From Bacterioplanoides sp. SCSIO 12839 (lineage in GTDB: Bacteria > Pseudomonadota > Gammaproteobacteria > Pseudomonadales > Oceanobacteraceae), in NCBI RefSeq assembly GCF_024397975.1, contig NZ_CP073745.1:124001-188000 (forward strand): a stretch of 64,000 nt of DNA, in the 5' to 3' direction. Below the pieces are notes generated by a model. That model was not told the DNA's origin. It saw nothing but the letters and a program-made list of their open reading frames with translations, and ran no database searches. A program made the translations under genes and the position numbers. This document shows positions 17,301 to 25,248 of this stretch, one piece after another (position 1 is the stretch's first letter; each line of letters begins with the position of its first letter).

Positions 17301-17884
17301 GTCTTCGTGGTGATCTGATTTATAACAATCCGTGGACGGCTAATGCAGCGGATGCGGTTGCTGTGACGATGTCATCGCTGACCACTGAAAAACCCACCAC
17401 CGTCAGCTGTGAAACGAATTGGCAGGATGACTGTGTGATTGATGCGCGTTATGACAATCATATTGAACCGATCCTCGATAAAATAAATCGTGTCTTTATT
17501 GAACTGAGCCTATTAGGTGCTGGAAGTTCTGACGGTACAACAATCACATACGATCGGTTATTCAGTAACTGGACACCCTTTATGTATTTACTGAACCGTT
17601 ACAGCACGGTGAACCCAGCCAGCTGTCGCCGTATTTTGCCGCCTCCTTCTATTGAACCAGAGAACGACTGCTTCACTTGTTATACACAGTCTCTGATGAA
17701 TAAAAACGGCGCGGTGCTCAGTGCCAACTTCTTTGACCTGTTCGATAACGATGGGGACGATGATCACAGCTTCTTCCGTCCGGTTGATTTAACCGAGGAG
17801 CAACGTGAGCGTTATAAAAATGCATTATCTCCGGCGGAGTTGCGTTTGATTGCCGAGTGGCTGGATCAGGGCGCGCCACGGTAA
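14393..17884 (+). CDS. Large lipoprotein: PD40 propeller, repeat linker, HzsA-like region without haem motif
   Basis: 1163 residues with lipobox LSAC (Cys22). Residues about 90-430 contain PD40/TolB-propeller-like strands (LTVSNDGKYLLFSARAEKG, SRIIFSSDRSTTDDGTHLYI). A linker of about 90 residues (440-528) is built from the unit DPDTDKPGSG. Two Ig/cadherin-like beta segments follow (about 535-800). The C-terminal part has GYVPVQPDGSVLF followed by GEVQHYIGFS (residues 911-919), resembling the HzsA-related pattern in which a CxxCH haem site would stand, but without Cys or His. Later Cys pairs (NDCFTCY) may form disulfides. GTG start, weak ribosome-binding site. It lies 228 bp after the motor operon in the same direction; a surface role is inference. 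Confidence 0.82.
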   Translation: MKKLTLQKTWLVPLLPVALSACMGAGETGDQEAVAANNTPFAYVYRDGEPVFRDASQPQQYFPGSKLIVHNALNSDAAPVEILNTLFPDGNYDAKDLTVSNDGKYLLFSARAEKGQSWNIYEYAFEQQQLQRIIRDDDRANAGNDTAPVYSNSRIIFSSDRSTTDDGTHLYIMERDGSGLTQITEGQQQDVDVTALGSGNVVFTRQNAAEPSMSAALVSGMTDPFERAKQPQLMKLNADGQSLQPLTNQISLPTQQLSGLVQGRAGRLMALSGTQNSPLAGGQIIEFSGNKNAPSASADQSPAAEVQAQYEELRGRSLTSDNAEPSSNTTSTLGWYSAFWPYRDGSSRMLVSWSQCYKNEGRTVRLCENGENLENVDPRYGIWVFDANENSRRPVLRAKVGRIYSEVVLGYPNENNGLPFDALPPGEPIQPPVTPDPDKPDTDKPGSGDPDTDKPGSGDPDTDKPGSGDPDTDKPGGGDPDTDKPGSGDPDTDKPGNGDPDTDKPGSGDPDTDKPGGGDPDTGKPDTGDPDTPDTNASGQSISGDFTINEDDTLVFGFDTTKITGFSQLTKLVITDVPAGVTLAPATDLGAGRWQVSAAQLASLKLTPITHSADDLVLKTEATFVNTNGPGDADDKSRSYNGSLNIVIYAVADVPSLSVKRLDGSEGDDGNDGDNSKNKKTVRVEVSHRLNDTDGSESFTSMKVSGLPPMAIVQDASLLAADNSWQLDDVLSNSITIDLAADHMESFTLTLVAANQDIDNDDQLGGDESVRPLSRNQIQATLNITVDVDEPVDEGVGIIHLRSIYAKGLNDQSEQGITTLANPTLSPMVDRSARFVRVLVERSVGSEQFDIAGYVPVQPDGSVLFASSSTARMTLEVVNRYGKALNEMAGSDYRYQNFARSNQYFTVLEGEVQHYIGFSDNGDLVPMQDNTGANAGAATNQWPGVTSDLTARVGETMAQTLARHQPDNKRLRGDLIYNNPWTANAADAVAVTMSSLTTEKPTTVSCETNWQDDCVIDARYDNHIEPILDKINRVFIELSLLGAGSSDGTTITYDRLFSNWTPFMYLLNRYSTVNPASCRRILPPPSIEPENDCFTCYTQSLMNKNGAVLSANFFDLFDNDGDDDHSFFRPVDLTEEQRERYKNALSPAELRLIAEWLDQGAPR
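15710..15976 (+). repeat. Tandem 30-bp coding repeat (DPDTDKPGxG)
   Basis: One partial unit (15710-15736) and eight full 30-bp units (from 15737 in steps of 30) encode DPDTDKPG(S/G/N)G; the last unit is diverged (DPDTGKPDTG). Units differ mostly at third codon positions (gat cca/cct, tac gga/cga) and remain in frame, so copy number can change without breaking the gene. The encoded stretch is acidic, Pro/Gly-rich and should be an extended spacer. Confidence 0.97.
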
Positions 17885-17898
17885 GAGTGAAAAAGCAC

Positions 17899-17926
17899 AA
17901 AAAACCGGCGTAGTGCCGGTTTTTTA
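17899..17926. terminator. Bidirectional rho-independent terminator
   Basis: ACCGGC (17904-17909) and GCCGGT (17915-17920) form a stem around GTAGT, with A-run before and T-run after it. It can end the lipoprotein transcript on the + strand and the ydbH transcript on the - strand. Confidence 0.88.
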
Positions 17927-17963
17927 TGTCTTTTAATGATAAAAAAACATTCCAGAAAAATAA

Positions 17964-20903
17964 TTACAGCTGATATTTCTCTTCAACCTTCTGAATTAAA
18001 TCATTACTAATGCGCAAGCTTTCTAATAAATCGAGCAGGTTGTAATCCAGATTAACGTTTAAATGCGTCGCCTGGCCACCAAAAAATTCCGGATTATTGC
18101 CCTGAAATTGCAGCGCCAGATTCAGCTCACCATCGGGCTGATATTCCACTCCGGATTCCAGCTGGTTGTAATGGAAATCTTCTAATAATTGCATCGCCAG
18201 TCCAACCGTTTGGTCGGATGATTTTAATGCCTGGCTGGTGGCGTTGTTGTAACGAATCACGCCGCCCGGGTCACGAGCGAATAAATTGCCACCGGGAATT
18301 TGTACACCAGCCTGAGTAATCACAATGGGCAGTACACCATCGAGTACACCGGTGGCTTCCACTTCGGCATTGGGCTCCAGTTTGGCCAGTTCACTCAGTT
18401 GAATATTATCCACCTCAATGCCAAAGGCGTTCACATCTTTACGGGTATCAAACTTCATTAATGGCAGTCGCACTCGGCCGCCTAATAATTCGGTGTGGAC
18501 TTCATACACTTCGATTAATGCAGAGGATAAATCCGCTGGGATACGCGTCTGGCTGCGCGCCAGAATATTCGACAACTGAATACCGGTATTCACACTTTCG
18601 CCAGCAATTTGTGCATCGATTATATAATCGTTGAAATTCGTGTCCGAATCCGTGCCGGTGAAATTAAGTGGGCGGCGAATGGCAAATAATCCGCGCCAGT
18701 TTTCCAATGAGATACTGTTGTCATAGGTCGCAGCCAACTCATCAAAACGCAACATGAAGTCTGGTTTTAATTGCCATTGCTGGTCAGGCGTTTGTTGCCA
18801 GTCGAGCCAGCCCTGGCCAGAAAGAGAACCATTTAATAGCTGCAGCTTGGTAAGATTGGTCAGTTCGGAGAGTCCTAATGCATTCCAGTTTAACGGCGTG
18901 TCCTGCAGTTGCCATTGCATGGAGCCGGATGATAGCTGAGCACCCGCTTGTTGCTCGTGTTTAATATGAGAACGTAACTGTAACGCCTGATCGGCCAGGC
19001 TAAATACCAGCTCTGCATCTATAACTGTGGGTTTATCGGATGCTTGCGGCTGCGATGTCTCTTGTTCTAACGGCAGTGTCAGGTTTAATGGCCCACGGAT
19101 ACTCATATCCGGAATCGGCCACTGCTGAAAATTCGAGGGCGTGCTTGCCAGTGATAGCTGGCAGTGAATATCCGCTTTATGGTTGCTGAGGTTGCGGGTG
19201 ATTTGTGGCAAACACTCAACCGAACTGTTGGTGATATTCACCGTAGCAACGGAGGTTTGGCGGGATGACAGTTGTTCGCTGAGTTCCGCGGAGAAGGGTT
19301 TCAGCGCCACTCTTAAGGGTTCAAACGACAACACTTGTTGCTGGTGTTTAATATCGAGCTGATCCAGCAAGGTTAATTGCAGTTCGGATACCTGTAGTTC
19401 GGATCGTTGACGTGTTAGTTCAGACCGTTGAATTGTTTGAGTGGCTGCGTTTTTATCAGACTCTTTTTCATCAGGTGCACTGTCGGTTGGCTTAAGTGTT
19501 ATTGCTTCCAACGCCAGTGTATTACGCAGGCCATGCTCTGATGTCAGTTGCCAATCGCCATTATTTTGTAATGAAAAATCAAAACGCCCCTGGCTGCTGA
19601 ACTGGCCCTGAGGCCAGGCCGGATTATTTTGTTCTGCGTCGATGCCTGCGATTAAAAATCCGCTGACACCTTTCTCTTGCTGCCACTCCAGTTCAGGCTT
19701 CAGAGTGATGTTGGCTTGTTGTTGATCGGTATTGATATTCCAGGATAACAACGACTGCAGCTGACAGCCGGTAAGGCCAATATTACAACTCGTTGTTAAT
19801 AAGGGTTGGTTATTTTGCTGTTGAATCAAATAGCTTTGGCCAGCGACATCCGCTTTTATTTTATGCTGACTGAAAACCTGCAATGACAGTGGTGCATCTG
19901 CCGCTTTTTGAATGGCCGCCGTAATTTCTCCAGACTGCCAGTGCAACGTCAGATCGGGCTGCGGGTTTGTGGGTTGCTGGCTTGTGGATTGCGACTTTGT
20001 AGACTGAGAGCCGGTTAATAATGGCCCGGCATCCGTTTCAACCGTAATTTCCGAGGTTAAATCAATGCCATTGGGAATCATCACCACGGGAGGTAGCTGA
20101 ATTTCACTGCGAGACTGCATCGTGGTTAACGGAATATGGACGGGTAAATCCGTCAGCAGTCGTTCGTTAATCGCTTTAAGATCGGATTGCTGATTTAAAA
20201 TAATATGCGTATTACCGGCTTCATCCTGATCAATATTGCCGTACAGCTGGGTTAATAGCTGGCTGGACTCGGACAGCATAATTAACAGGTCACCGCTGTT
20301 TTGCAGCTGCATTTCTAATTGCCAGGGGAGCGGGATATTGTCCAGCTGAGCATCGCCCCATACACGCCACAATTGTGGTGTCACCTGCGCCTGTAACGCC
20401 GTACTGACGCTGGCATGCTGAATATTAATCTGATGAATCGATAACGATTCCAGTGGCAGTTGTAACCATTGTTTAAAGGCTGGAATGGCTACTTCGGGCG
20501 TGGTTTCAATAACATTGGTTGCAGCCTTACCCGCACCTGCGGCGGCAGCCCCCGCGAGTTTTTCTCCGGTTTCGTCGGCCAGGTTCAGTGAGACAACATC
20601 AAGTTCCAGCGTGTTTAATTCACCGCTGATTAATTGGCCAGGTGAATAGCTCAGCGATAAATTTTCTAAAGCAAATAAACTGCCGTCTGGCAGTGGCACC
20701 GACAGCGAACGAACGGTTAGCCTGTGCCAGCTGAAGTGGCTGACTTCTATCTCGCTGTTTTGAATACCAAAATAATTGAGTGCGGTGCTGAACCCACTGT
20801 TCAGTAACGGCTTTAATAGCGAGGGTAAAAAAAGCAGCAACAGGGAAAGGCTGAGTAAGGCAACAGAAAGACCGGTAAGTAATATTTTTAGCCAGTTTTT
20901 CAT
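17964..20903 (-). CDS. ydbH: YdbH-type AsmA-like intermembrane phospholipid transport protein
   Basis: 979 residues. An N-terminal membrane anchor (LKILLTGLSVALLSLSLLLL) precedes a very long beta-rich periplasmic region. The C-terminal YdbH pattern is clear: ELLGGRVRLPLMKFDTRKD, GVLDGVLPIVITQAGVQIPG, then NLFARDPGGVIRYN, LLEDFHYNQLESGVEYQPDG and LALQFQGNNPEF. E. coli YdbH works with TamB and YhdP in phospholipid movement to the outer membrane. E. coli has ynbE and ydbL directly after ydbH; here the gene is followed only by a terminator, so the partners are missing or elsewhere. Slightly longer than E. coli YdbH (about 880), with Gln/Ser/Thr-rich linkers. Confidence 0.88.
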   Translation of the reverse strand: MKNWLKILLTGLSVALLSLSLLLLFLPSLLKPLLNSGFSTALNYFGIQNSEIEVSHFSWHRLTVRSLSVPLPDGSLFALENLSLSYSPGQLISGELNTLELDVVSLNLADETGEKLAGAAAAGAGKAATNVIETTPEVAIPAFKQWLQLPLESLSIHQINIQHASVSTALQAQVTPQLWRVWGDAQLDNIPLPWQLEMQLQNSGDLLIMLSESSQLLTQLYGNIDQDEAGNTHIILNQQSDLKAINERLLTDLPVHIPLTTMQSRSEIQLPPVVMIPNGIDLTSEITVETDAGPLLTGSQSTKSQSTSQQPTNPQPDLTLHWQSGEITAAIQKAADAPLSLQVFSQHKIKADVAGQSYLIQQQNNQPLLTTSCNIGLTGCQLQSLLSWNINTDQQQANITLKPELEWQQEKGVSGFLIAGIDAEQNNPAWPQGQFSSQGRFDFSLQNNGDWQLTSEHGLRNTLALEAITLKPTDSAPDEKESDKNAATQTIQRSELTRQRSELQVSELQLTLLDQLDIKHQQQVLSFEPLRVALKPFSAELSEQLSSRQTSVATVNITNSSVECLPQITRNLSNHKADIHCQLSLASTPSNFQQWPIPDMSIRGPLNLTLPLEQETSQPQASDKPTVIDAELVFSLADQALQLRSHIKHEQQAGAQLSSGSMQWQLQDTPLNWNALGLSELTNLTKLQLLNGSLSGQGWLDWQQTPDQQWQLKPDFMLRFDELAATYDNSISLENWRGLFAIRRPLNFTGTDSDTNFNDYIIDAQIAGESVNTGIQLSNILARSQTRIPADLSSALIEVYEVHTELLGGRVRLPLMKFDTRKDVNAFGIEVDNIQLSELAKLEPNAEVEATGVLDGVLPIVITQAGVQIPGGNLFARDPGGVIRYNNATSQALKSSDQTVGLAMQLLEDFHYNQLESGVEYQPDGELNLALQFQGNNPEFFGGQATHLNVNLDYNLLDLLESLRISNDLIQKVEEKYQL

Positions 20904-20934
20904 TGCTGTTCCCTTAATTATTTATCGTTATTGA

Positions 20935-21041
20935 CTAAATAAAGAGGCTATTTTCAGCCGCCGCCCCGAAGGCACATCCCTATGCCTGCCGGGCGGTCGC
21001 AACATCCTGTTGCTGCTTTTGAAAACAGCCTCTTTATTCAG
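20935..21041. repeat. Structured intergenic element A (long inverted repeat enclosing two GGATG hairpins)
   Basis: A 19-bp arm at 20938-20956 pairs with 21020-21038 with one mismatch, and pairing resumes two bases further out. Inside, CCGCCC (20961-20966) pairs with GGGCGG (20991-20996) around AGGCA/TGCCT (20970-20974, 20983-20987), and GCAAC (20999-21003) pairs with GTTGC (21009-21013). On the - strand both inner loops contain GGATG. The same architecture occurs at 30780-30871. It lies between ydbH and rpiA and could end or process the rpiA transcript. Confidence 0.75.
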
Positions 21042-21065
21042 TGATCAAATACATCGCTGCACGAA

Positions 21066-21737
21066 TTATTTGGTAATGGTTTTAACACCGTCCTGGGTGC
21101 CCAGTAATAAAACGTTCGCCGGACGCAGGGCAAATAAGCCATTGGTGACTACGCCAGTGATCTGGTTGATTTTTTCTTCCAGTTCCATCGGTGAAGCAAT
21201 ACGCAGGTGGTGCACATCCAGAATATGGTTGCCGTTATCGGTTACCACACCTGTACGGTAAACCGGGTCGCCGCCCAACTTCACCAGTTCACGAGCAACA
21301 TAAGAACGCGCCATCGGGATCACTTCTACTGGCAGTGGGAATTCCCCCATCATATCCACCAGTTTGCTCTCATCGGCCACGCAGATAAATTCACGGGCTA
21401 CCGCCGCAACAATTTTTTCCCGAGTGAGTGCCGCACCACCACCCTTGATCATCTCCAGGTTGTGGTTAATTTCATCAGCGCCATCGATATAGAAATCAAA
21501 GCCAGCGACTTGGTTCAGGTCGTAAACGTCGATGCCGTGATCTTTCAGGCGTTGGGCCGAGGCTTCTGAGCTGGCAACCGCCGCTTCAAAATCGTGCTTG
21601 TGTGCGGCTAAGGCATCAATAAAGCAGTTGGCGGTAGAGCCGGTGCCAACACCCACGATGCTGTCTTTTTCCAGCTTGGGAAGAATGTAGTCAACGGCGG
21701 CCTGGCCAACGGCACGTTTTAATTCATCCTGGTTCAT
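21066..21737 (-). CDS. rpiA: Ribose-5-phosphate isomerase A
   Basis: 223 residues, the usual length. RpiA interconverts ribose 5-phosphate and ribulose 5-phosphate in the non-oxidative pentose phosphate pathway. Motifs seen: [15 protein letters not shown] (phosphate loop), DGADEIN with the catalytic Asp pair, [14 protein letters not shown] with the catalytic Glu/Lys region, and GVVTNGLFA near the C-terminus. It is divergent from ilvA across 111 bp, an arrangement common in gammaproteobacteria. Confidence 0.97.
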   Translation of the reverse strand: MNQDELKRAVGQAAVDYILPKLEKDSIVGVGTGSTANCFIDALAAHKHDFEAAVASSEASAQRLKDHGIDVYDLNQVAGFDFYIDGADEINHNLEMIKGGGAALTREKIVAAVAREFICVADESKLVDMMGEFPLPVEVIPMARSYVARELVKLGGDPVYRTGVVTDNGNHILDVHHLRIASPMELEEKINQITGVVTNGLFALRPANVLLLGTQDGVKTITK

Positions 21738-21848
21738 AATCTCTTGCTCAGTCTCAAATCTGGGATTCGCGAATTATATGCATTGATGGGTTACAATGCC
21801 TCTGTAAAACACAAAAGTTCTTAAAAATTCTGTTAAAACGGCCTACTC

Positions 21849-23378
21849 ATGTCGAATCCATTGCTCAACGATTATCTGAAGAAAATACTCAGCGCCCGTG
21901 TCTACGACGTAGCCATTGAATCGCCGCTGCATATTGCCACCTTTCTCAGTGAGCGTTTGGGCAATCAGATTTGGCTGAAGCGTGAAGATGAACAACCGGT
22001 GTATTCGTTCAAGATTCGCGGTGCTTATAACAAGGTCGTGCAGCTGACTGAAGACGAAAAAGCCGCCGGTGTGGTAGCCGCTTCGGCCGGTAATCACGCT
22101 CAGGGTCTGGCGTTAGCGGCGAAAGAGCTGGGCATTAAAGCCACTATTGTGATGCCACGCACCACACCTGAAATTAAGGTGAAGTCGGTGAAAGCTCGCG
22201 GTGCCAAGGTGGTGTTACACGGCGATGCTTTTGATGATGCGTTTGCTTATTCACAAAAGCTGGTGGATGAAAAAGGCATGACCTATATCCACCCGTATGA
22301 CGATCCGGAAACCATTGCCGGGCAGGGCACCATCGGCATGGAGATCCTGCGCCAGATGCGTAACCCGGTGGATGTGGTGTTTGTGCCGGTGGGCGGTGGC
22401 GGCCTGGCGGCAGGTGTTGCTGCCTATATCAAAGCGCTGCGTCCGGAAGTGAAAGTAATTGCGGTAGAAAGTACCGAATCGGCCTGTTTGGCTGCGGCAA
22501 TGGCCGAAGGTGAGCGGGTAATCCTGGATCAGGTTGGTATCTTTGCTGACGGTGTAGCGGTGGCTCAGATTGGTGAGAACACCTGGGAAGTCTGTAAAGA
22601 CCATATCGACGAGTGCATCACAGTTACGCCAGATGAAATCTGTGCCGCGATTAAAGACATCTTTGACGATACCCGTGCCGTGTGTGAACCGGCGGGTGCT
22701 CTGGCTGTAGCCGGGATGAAAAAGTACGTTGAGCGTGAAACCTGCGAAGACCAGAATCTGGTGGCCATTCTCAGCGGTGCCAACGTTAACTTTGATCGCA
22801 TGCGCTATATCTCCGAAGTAGCAGAAATTGGTGAAGGTCGGGAAGTGATTCTGGCGGTGACCATTCCGGAAGAAGCGGGCAGCTTCCAGAAGTTCTGCAG
22901 CTTGTTGGGGAAACGTCCGATTACCGAATTTAATTATCGTTACGGCGATGACGACAAAGCACGTATTTATGTCGGTGTGAAAGTCGGCGCCGAAGGGAAT
23001 GCGCGTCAGGAATTATTGAATGAGCTGCAATCTCACGGTTACCCGGTGATGGACATTACCGATAACGAAATTGCCAAATATCATATCCGTCATATGGTGG
23101 GTGGCCATGCACCGGGCAGTGTGAATGATGAGCGGGTGTACCGCTTTGAATTCCCGGAACGTCCTGGCGCGCTGCTGAACTTTCTGAAGAAACTGGGTAA
23201 GCGCTTTAATATTTCACTGTTTCATTACCGTAACCACGGCGCGGCGTTTGGCCGGGTATTGGTTGGTTTACAGGTGCCAGAAGATAAGGTGCCACAGCTG
23301 GAAGGTTATTTACATGAGTTGGGCTATCGTTTCTGGGATGAAACTCAGAATGAGGCCTATCAACTGTTTCTGAGATAA
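21849..23378 (+). CDS. ilvA: Threonine ammonia-lyase, biosynthetic
   Basis: 509 residues. IlvA deaminates threonine to 2-oxobutanoate, the first step of isoleucine synthesis. The PLP lysine is Lys55 in YSFKIRGAYNK; the glycine loop for PLP phosphate is PVGGGGLAAG. The C-terminal 180 residues hold two ACT-like regulatory domains (IPEEAGSFQKFCSLLGKRPI and FPERPGALLNFLKKLGKRFN), which mark the isoleucine-inhibited biosynthetic enzyme rather than the short catabolic one. A terminator follows at about 23426. Confidence 0.97.
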   Translation: MSNPLLNDYLKKILSARVYDVAIESPLHIATFLSERLGNQIWLKREDEQPVYSFKIRGAYNKVVQLTEDEKAAGVVAASAGNHAQGLALAAKELGIKATIVMPRTTPEIKVKSVKARGAKVVLHGDAFDDAFAYSQKLVDEKGMTYIHPYDDPETIAGQGTIGMEILRQMRNPVDVVFVPVGGGGLAAGVAAYIKALRPEVKVIAVESTESACLAAAMAEGERVILDQVGIFADGVAVAQIGENTWEVCKDHIDECITVTPDEICAAIKDIFDDTRAVCEPAGALAVAGMKKYVERETCEDQNLVAILSGANVNFDRMRYISEVAEIGEGREVILAVTIPEEAGSFQKFCSLLGKRPITEFNYRYGDDDKARIYVGVKVGAEGNARQELLNELQSHGYPVMDITDNEIAKYHIRHMVGGHAPGSVNDERVYRFEFPERPGALLNFLKKLGKRFNISLFHYRNHGAAFGRVLVGLQVPEDKVPQLEGYLHELGYRFWDETQNEAYQLFLR

Positions 23379-23425
23379 GCCTGCTTCTGAGGCCGTGCTG
23401 GCGATACCAATTCTAAAAAAGATAC

Positions 23426-23455
23426 AAAAGACAGGTTTTTAGCCTGTCTTTTTCT
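23426..23455 (+). terminator. Rho-independent terminator after ilvA
   Basis: AAAAGACAGG and CCTGTCTTTTT form a stem around a T-rich loop, followed by more T. It ends the ilvA transcript before plsC. Confidence 0.88.
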
Positions 23456-23589
23456 TTTTTGGCACAACTGAGTTGGAGTCAGAAACTTGCCTGACGACCA
23501 ATAAAGCCAAATAATGACAAAATGATGACAGCCAGGGAGTCGGCAGCCGTATGTGTCTGTAACCCCTGAATAATAATAACGAGAATGCT

Positions 23590-24342
23590 ATGTTGTTTTA
23601 TCTCCGAGTTTTGCTGTTAACCGCGTATTTTCTGATTGCCTGTGGCGCCGTGGTTATTTTATGTTTAGTGCGTCCATTTCATCGCAAAAACAATCAACAA
23701 GGGTCCTGGATTCTCAGTCTGGGGCGTTATCTGCTGGGCCTGCGTTTTAAGGTTGTGCGCCGTAATCCGCTGAGCGACGATCAGCAAGCGATTTATATTT
23801 CCAATCATCAGGACAGCCTGGATGTATTTACCGTGACGGCTCAGGTGCCAGCCAATACGGCGTATCTGGGTAAAAGCACGTTAAAGTACATTCCGGTATT
23901 TGGTACCGCTTTCTGGTTGGCGGGCAATTTGTTTATTAATCGCAAGAACAAAGCCAAAGCGTGGGAAACCATGGGGCTGGTTGCCAAACAGGTGAAAGAG
24001 AAAAAATGCTCGGTCTATATCTTTCCCGAAGGCACTCGCAGCCGTGGCCGTGGTTTGATGCCGTTTAAATCGGGCGCGTTTGCGTTGGCGATTGAATCGG
24101 GTTTGCCGATTGTGCCGGTCGTATTTTCCAGCAGCGATAAAAATATCGACCCGGGCCGACTGAAGTCAGGTACGTGTCTGGTGAAATATCTGGACCCAAT
24201 CTCGACCGAGGGCATGGGCGAAGAGGACGTCAGAGCGCTGGCCGATCATTGCCATACGCTGGTGCAAAACACCATTGATGAACTGGATGCTGAAATTGCC
24301 GCAATGGCACCCATGAAACAGCCCACTGCTGAGGTGGGCTGA
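23590..24342 (+). CDS. plsC: 1-acylglycerol-3-phosphate O-acyltransferase
   Basis: 250 residues, PlsC/LPLAT family. It makes phosphatidic acid from lysophosphatidic acid at the inner membrane. The catalytic HX4D motif is NHQDSLD (His73, Asp78) and the acyl-acceptor site is FPEGTRSRG (residues 145-153). An N-terminal hydrophobic segment (FYLRVLLLTAYFLIACGAVV) anchors it. It stands alone, with a start ATG at 23590 and upstream GAGAATGCT. The stop codon lies within a hairpin described separately. The genome could hold other PlsC paralogues, so the symbol marks the family member. Confidence 0.92.
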   Translation: MLFYLRVLLLTAYFLIACGAVVILCLVRPFHRKNNQQGSWILSLGRYLLGLRFKVVRRNPLSDDQQAIYISNHQDSLDVFTVTAQVPANTAYLGKSTLKYIPVFGTAFWLAGNLFINRKNKAKAWETMGLVAKQVKEKKCSVYIFPEGTRSRGRGLMPFKSGAFALAIESGLPIVPVVFSSSDKNIDPGRLKSGTCLVKYLDPISTEGMGEEDVRALADHCHTLVQNTIDELDAEIAAMAPMKQPTAEVG

Positions 24343-24369
24343 TTGTTGTAACAGGCTGATCGCTACAAC
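24319..24369. terminator. Tandem hairpins between convergent plsC and PfpI-family gene
   Basis: CAGCCCAC (24319-24326) pairs with GTGGGCTG (24334-24341) across the plsC stop codon; GTTGTA (24345-24350) pairs with TACAAC (24364-24369). There is no T-run, but the place between convergent genes fits transcript ends. Confidence 0.5.
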
Positions 24370-24384
24370 AGACTGGTTATGTGA

Positions 24385-25059
24385 TTACGCCTGTAATGCC
24401 TTAACCAGTGCACTACCAACAGCGTGTGCGCTGGATGGATTCTGACCGGTGATCACACGGTCATCTTCAATGACAAACTCACCCCATGGCTGCACCTTAG
24501 AATATTTTGCGGCGGTACGAGCCAGAGACTCTTCCAGCAGGAATGGGATGTCATTGATGGTGCCGTAGTCGACTTCCTCTTCACGGGTGAAACCAGTCAC
24601 TTCTTTATTGGCTAACAGCTTTTCACCATTAGATAAGGTGATTGGCAATAAGCTCGCCGGACCATGACACACCGCTGCTAAAACACCGCCAGCTTCGTAA
24701 TGCGCTGCTGCCAGATCCGCCACCTGCTTGTTCTCTGCCAGGTCCGATAACAAACCAAAGCCGCCTGGGTAGAAGATGGCGTCATAGTCGTCGATGTTCA
24801 CCTGAGCTACCGGAATGGTGTTGTTCATACGGCTGGTGAAGTTGTCGTCGGCCAGCACCTGGTCATTCACCGGGTCATTCTCAAGGTCGGTGCCGTAGAT
24901 CGGTGCTTTACCGCCCAGAATCGACACGATGTCGTAACCAATATTGGCTTCATCCAGCAGATGAACGACGTGTGTCAGCTCCGGTGAGTAGGTGCCATTT
25001 GCCTGATCGGTAGTGCCCAGGGTGGCATGGTTCGTTACCGGGATTAAAACCTTTTTCAT
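24385..25059 (-). CDS. DJ-1/PfpI-family type 1 glutamine amidotransferase-like protein
   Basis: 224 residues. The nucleophile elbow is AAVCHGPASLLP with Cys131 and His132, and FYPGGFGLLSDL supplies the oxyanion region, as in the Hsp31/glyoxalase III-like branch of the family. The likely role is detoxifying methylglyoxal or repairing glycation, but substrate cannot be told from sequence. ATG 25059 is chosen: AGAGGA lies 8 bases before it, while an upstream ATG at 25083 would bury that site. It is divergent from a LysR-type regulator 190 bp away, which probably controls it. Confidence 0.88.
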   Translation of the reverse strand: MKKVLIPVTNHATLGTTDQANGTYSPELTHVVHLLDEANIGYDIVSILGGKAPIYGTDLENDPVNDQVLADDNFTSRMNNTIPVAQVNIDDYDAIFYPGGFGLLSDLAENKQVADLAAAHYEAGGVLAAVCHGPASLLPITLSNGEKLLANKEVTGFTREEEVDYGTINDIPFLLEESLARTAAKYSKVQPWGEFVIEDDRVITGQNPSSAHAVGSALVKALQA

Positions 25060-25248
25060 CTCAGATTCCTCTGTATAGAACATGATTCTTTAAGTAGCGA
25101 AGTGCGCTGCTTGGGGTGCTGCTGTTTGGGGCGCTTCGCAATGACGACCATAGTATTGGTTTGCTGTAATGGTGATAATGGGGCTAACCTGAAAATCATT
25201 ATTGCTGTATGGCAAAGACAAAAGTCTTATAAAGAAGAGCGAAGCATC

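Noticed and set aside
20935-21041. Insertion sequence remnant
   Set aside because: No transposase fragment and no target duplication seen; the symmetrical hairpin design recurs at 30780, so a repeat-element family fits better.
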